This document shows positions 62,392 to 64,000 of a DNA stretch of 64,000 bases, piece by piece. The notes beneath the pieces are model-generated. The model made no database searches and was not told the origin of the DNA. It was given only the letters and a program-made list of their open reading frames with translations. The stretch comes from Candidatus Zixiibacteriota bacterium. Its GTDB lineage: Bacteria > Zixibacteria > MSB-5A5 > UBA10806 > 4484-95. The position numbers were made by a program, and so were the translations under genes. Position 1 is the stretch's first letter. Each line of letters opens with the position of its first letter. Location of the stretch: the NCBI GenBank assembly GCA_024231855.1, contig JAAEQD010000273.1, positions 33,523-97,522 of the forward strand, read 5' to 3'.

Positions 62392-62946
62392 TCAATCGAG
62401 CAATAAATGGGCTACCTCGTGAAAAACGTCAACACTTCTGACCACACCAATTATTCTGCGCTTCTTCATCACGGGAAGAAGGTTTAAGTCCTTTCTGGTC
62501 ATCATGTAAATGATCTTGGCAATATGGTCATTATATTGTATTTTATCCGTGACCGGTTGCATTATATCGGCTATGCACATATGGTCGGCATGGGCGTGCA
62601 TCGTTTTGATAACCTTGCCCGATGATAAAATCACCAGGTTAGGATCACCCTCGATATCGATTAACTCTTTCTGATGGTGATGTGGGATATGCTTCATGAA
62701 ATCGGGTTCCAATCCTTGAAGGATATCCCGGCGGCGAACGATGCCAATCAGATTGAAATCCTTATCGATAACCAGCAGGGCTCGGGGAAGCGACATTTCG
62801 CCGTCGATATTGAGATAGGCGTGTTCGAATTCAGCCATGGCTTGGCGCAACGTCAAATCCTCGAAGATGTTAGGGTACCTCTCGATAGGGATCATTATAT
62901 CTTCGGCTTTTTTGCCGATCATCGTTTTATCTTTCAATTCAACCAT
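62392..62946 (-). CDS. CBS-domain pair protein
   Basis: A 184-residue protein. CBS1 spans ~10-75 (AEDIMIPIERYPNIFEDLTLRQAMAEF ... LLVIDKDFNLIGIVRRRDIL) and CBS2 spans ~125-180 (IADIMQPVTDKIQYNDHIAKIIYMM ... LLPVMKKRRIIGVVRSVDVF). Between them is a His-rich insert (HIPHHHQKELIDIE, MHAHADH) that could bind metal. CBS pairs sense adenine nucleotides or similar ligands and often regulate transporters. It lies 84 bases upstream of the DASS-receiver gene in the same operon. GGAG precedes the ATG. Confidence 0.85.
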   Translation of the reverse strand: MVELKDKTMIGKKAEDIMIPIERYPNIFEDLTLRQAMAEFEHAYLNIDGEMSLPRALLVIDKDFNLIGIVRRRDILQGLEPDFMKHIPHHHQKELIDIEGDPNLVILSSGKVIKTMHAHADHMCIADIMQPVTDKIQYNDHIAKIIYMMTRKDLNLLPVMKKRRIIGVVRSVDVFHEVAHLLLD

Positions 62947-63437
62947 AATCTTCTCCAGGACTAGGTTAATTTATCCTGACAGCGGCGACTTGTCAATAGG
63001 TTTAAGAGATAATTTTCAAAAACCGCTCACATGAAATCAAAAACTCACAAATGTTAATCGTACACCACGTCTTCGGGCAGCCCATACGGAATTTTCGTAC
63101 GAATCCACTCTACCGACCGAACTACCGGCTTTTTTATTGCCTGTATCGGAATCTAACTTTCAATTAAAAGTCGATTTCATTACTTTTATCCAAAGCAGTA
63201 TTACTTCTTATAATATTGTCGTTTAATTAAAGCGTTTATCCTTTGTTTAGATAATTCCGGACCTGCAACCAGAAATGATATAAAATAACAAATTTCTCAA
63301 TAAAGATTATTTCAAAAATAGCACTATTAGGCTTGATATCGCTAAATTAGTTCTTAATTATATATATAAGTCGTTCAGATTATTACAGATATGACATTTT
63401 GTGGCTTCGGGAAGGTTGAAATTGACTCAAATATAGG
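62947..63437. other. Intergenic region at the right edge
   Basis: About 490 bases between the CBS gene and the broken sorted-protein frame. It holds the CBS promoter and AT-rich sequence with a TATATATA tract near 63359-63368. On the - strand, about 32 codons (63054-~63152) read like protein (SVEWIRTKIPYGLPEDVVYD, then stop) but have no start or SD; this may be a gene remnant. Confidence 0.4.
62968..62996 (-). promoter_or_regulatory. Promoter of the CBS-DASS operon
   Basis: On the - strand TTGACA, 17 bases, TAAATT, about 21 bases before the CBS start codon. Confidence 0.6.
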
Positions 63438-64000
63438 AACTTGAGGAAATATTAAAAACGGCATCCGGCAAGAATAAAACAACAGCGATAATATACAACA
63501 GGATCGGTATCGTTTATGACAATTTTTGGCGCGGCGATTTGGAAGACATTTCCGCCGTTCGCTGGTGGGGTATAGACCTTCGATATAACCCGGAGCAGGG
63601 CTTTTATGAATGCGATGAGGACCCTACTGAGTTCGAAATTAAATTCTATCCCGAGCTATACGAAATGCCAGATACCGATAATCCTACCTGCGCTTTCACC
63701 GTTGTCCCGGAAAGAATCAATACCGGAGTTTTTTACGGCTATTACAGCCTCATACAATTCTACGCGGAATTCGATGCCTGTCCGATAACCGAAGGTTGGA
63801 TATCAATACGGGGTACGCTTGCTGATGGCGATTCATGCGTGTTTTATGGGCGATATCCGAGGATGATGATCGCCAGAGCTATCAGGATCGGTCCGGAGAT
63901 ATGGCCCGTTATTTGTACGGCGATCAGACCGGCATTGATGAAGTAGAGCTTCTGCCAACTCAAATCGATATGTTGAGTAATTACCCCAATCCATTCAATG
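63438..64000 (+). pseudogene. Frameshifted fragment of a secreted YPNPFN sorted protein (partial)
   Basis: An open frame from about 63438 (stop TAG immediately before) encodes protein-like sequence (IIYNRIGIVYDNFWRGDLED, then AVRWWGIDLRYNPEQGFYEC) without a signal peptide or normal start. Near 63835-63850 the reading shifts: the + frame ends in low-quality sequence while an alternative frame continues as DDDRQSYQDRSGDMARYLYG and LPTQIDMLSNYPNPFN up to the window end. The YPNPFN motif marks a sorting domain. Missing start plus frameshift suggests a decayed gene, an assembly error, or a short fragment at the window edge. A start at TTG 63539 is possible but weak. Confidence 0.5.

Noticed and set aside
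1..64000. CRISPR array
   Set aside because: No regularly spaced repeats; the only tandem repetition is inside coding sequence (DY repeat, flotillin Ala/Glu repeats).

Overview
The window is a typical bacterial chromosome segment: dense, short intergenic gaps, Shine-Dalgarno sites of the AGGAGG type and sigma70-like promoters. Two intact secreted proteins and one broken gene at the right edge carry the C-terminal YPNPFN sorting domain (type 9 secretion-like, TIGR04183 type) found in the FCB group. Together with the moderate base composition this suggests an uncultured FCB-group bacterium, possibly Zixibacteria or a relative. That assignment is an inference; no rRNA or ribosomal protein gene is present to confirm it. 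I saw no rRNA, tRNA, CRISPR array or transposase.

Layout. 0-6 kb (+): a TGS-domain GTPase, a QueG-like Fe-S protein, a secreted Asp/Tyr-repeat coiled-coil protein and a Tat-exported TldD with its TldE partner. 6-12 kb (-): cysteine desulfurase, a flotillin/NfeD pair and a MacB/LolD-type ABC exporter pair. 12-17.5 kb (+): PilT with an unusual multidomain signalling protein, then an exported oligoendopeptidase F. 17.6-25.3 kb (-): a secreted CX3CH-containing sorted protein, a lipoprotein serine hydrolase, DJ-1, two GNATs, an APH-like kinase, a cytosolic oligoendopeptidase F and RsgA. 25.4-28.5 kb (-): a second TldD/TldE pair followed by a 19-codon micro-ORF and three hairpins. 28.6-35.2 kb: a pilin-like protein, exonuclease III, a repeat-rich membrane protein flanked by imperfect inverted repeats, an outer-membrane-barrel-like protein, a cysteine-synthase-like enzyme and a retropepsin-like protein. 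35.3-38 kb (-): an M16 peptidase pair. 38.4-44.3 kb: an FG-GAP sorted protein, a methyltransferase, two HTH regulators with near-consensus promoters, a small membrane protein and an ECF sigma/anti-sigma pair. 44.4-56.7 kb: molybdenum-cofactor genes (mobA, mobB, moaA, MOSC, moeA), a CoA-transferase/anion-transporter pair, and a molybdopterin oxidoreductase operon (catalytic, Fe-S and NrfD subunits plus fdhD). 57-63 kb (-): a PEP-synthase/PPDK regulator, a lipoprotein prolyl oligopeptidase, a DASS transporter fused to a receiver domain, and a CBS protein. The right edge holds a frameshifted sorted-protein fragment.

Functional themes. Peptide processing is heavily represented: two TldD/E pairs, two M3 oligopeptidases, an M16 pair, an S9 prolyl oligopeptidase, a retropepsin-like protein and a serine hydrolase. 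The second theme is anaerobic or respiratory molybdoenzyme metabolism: cofactor maturation genes lie close to a three-subunit oxidoreductase whose subunits lack Tat signals. The most unusual items are the DASS transporter with a C-terminal pseudo-receiver domain (phospho-acceptor Asp replaced by Asn) and a probable CTG start; the 19-residue peptide gene with a perfect ribosome binding site beside tldD/tldE; and the PilT-linked MshEN/pseudo-receiver/HD/DUF4388 protein.
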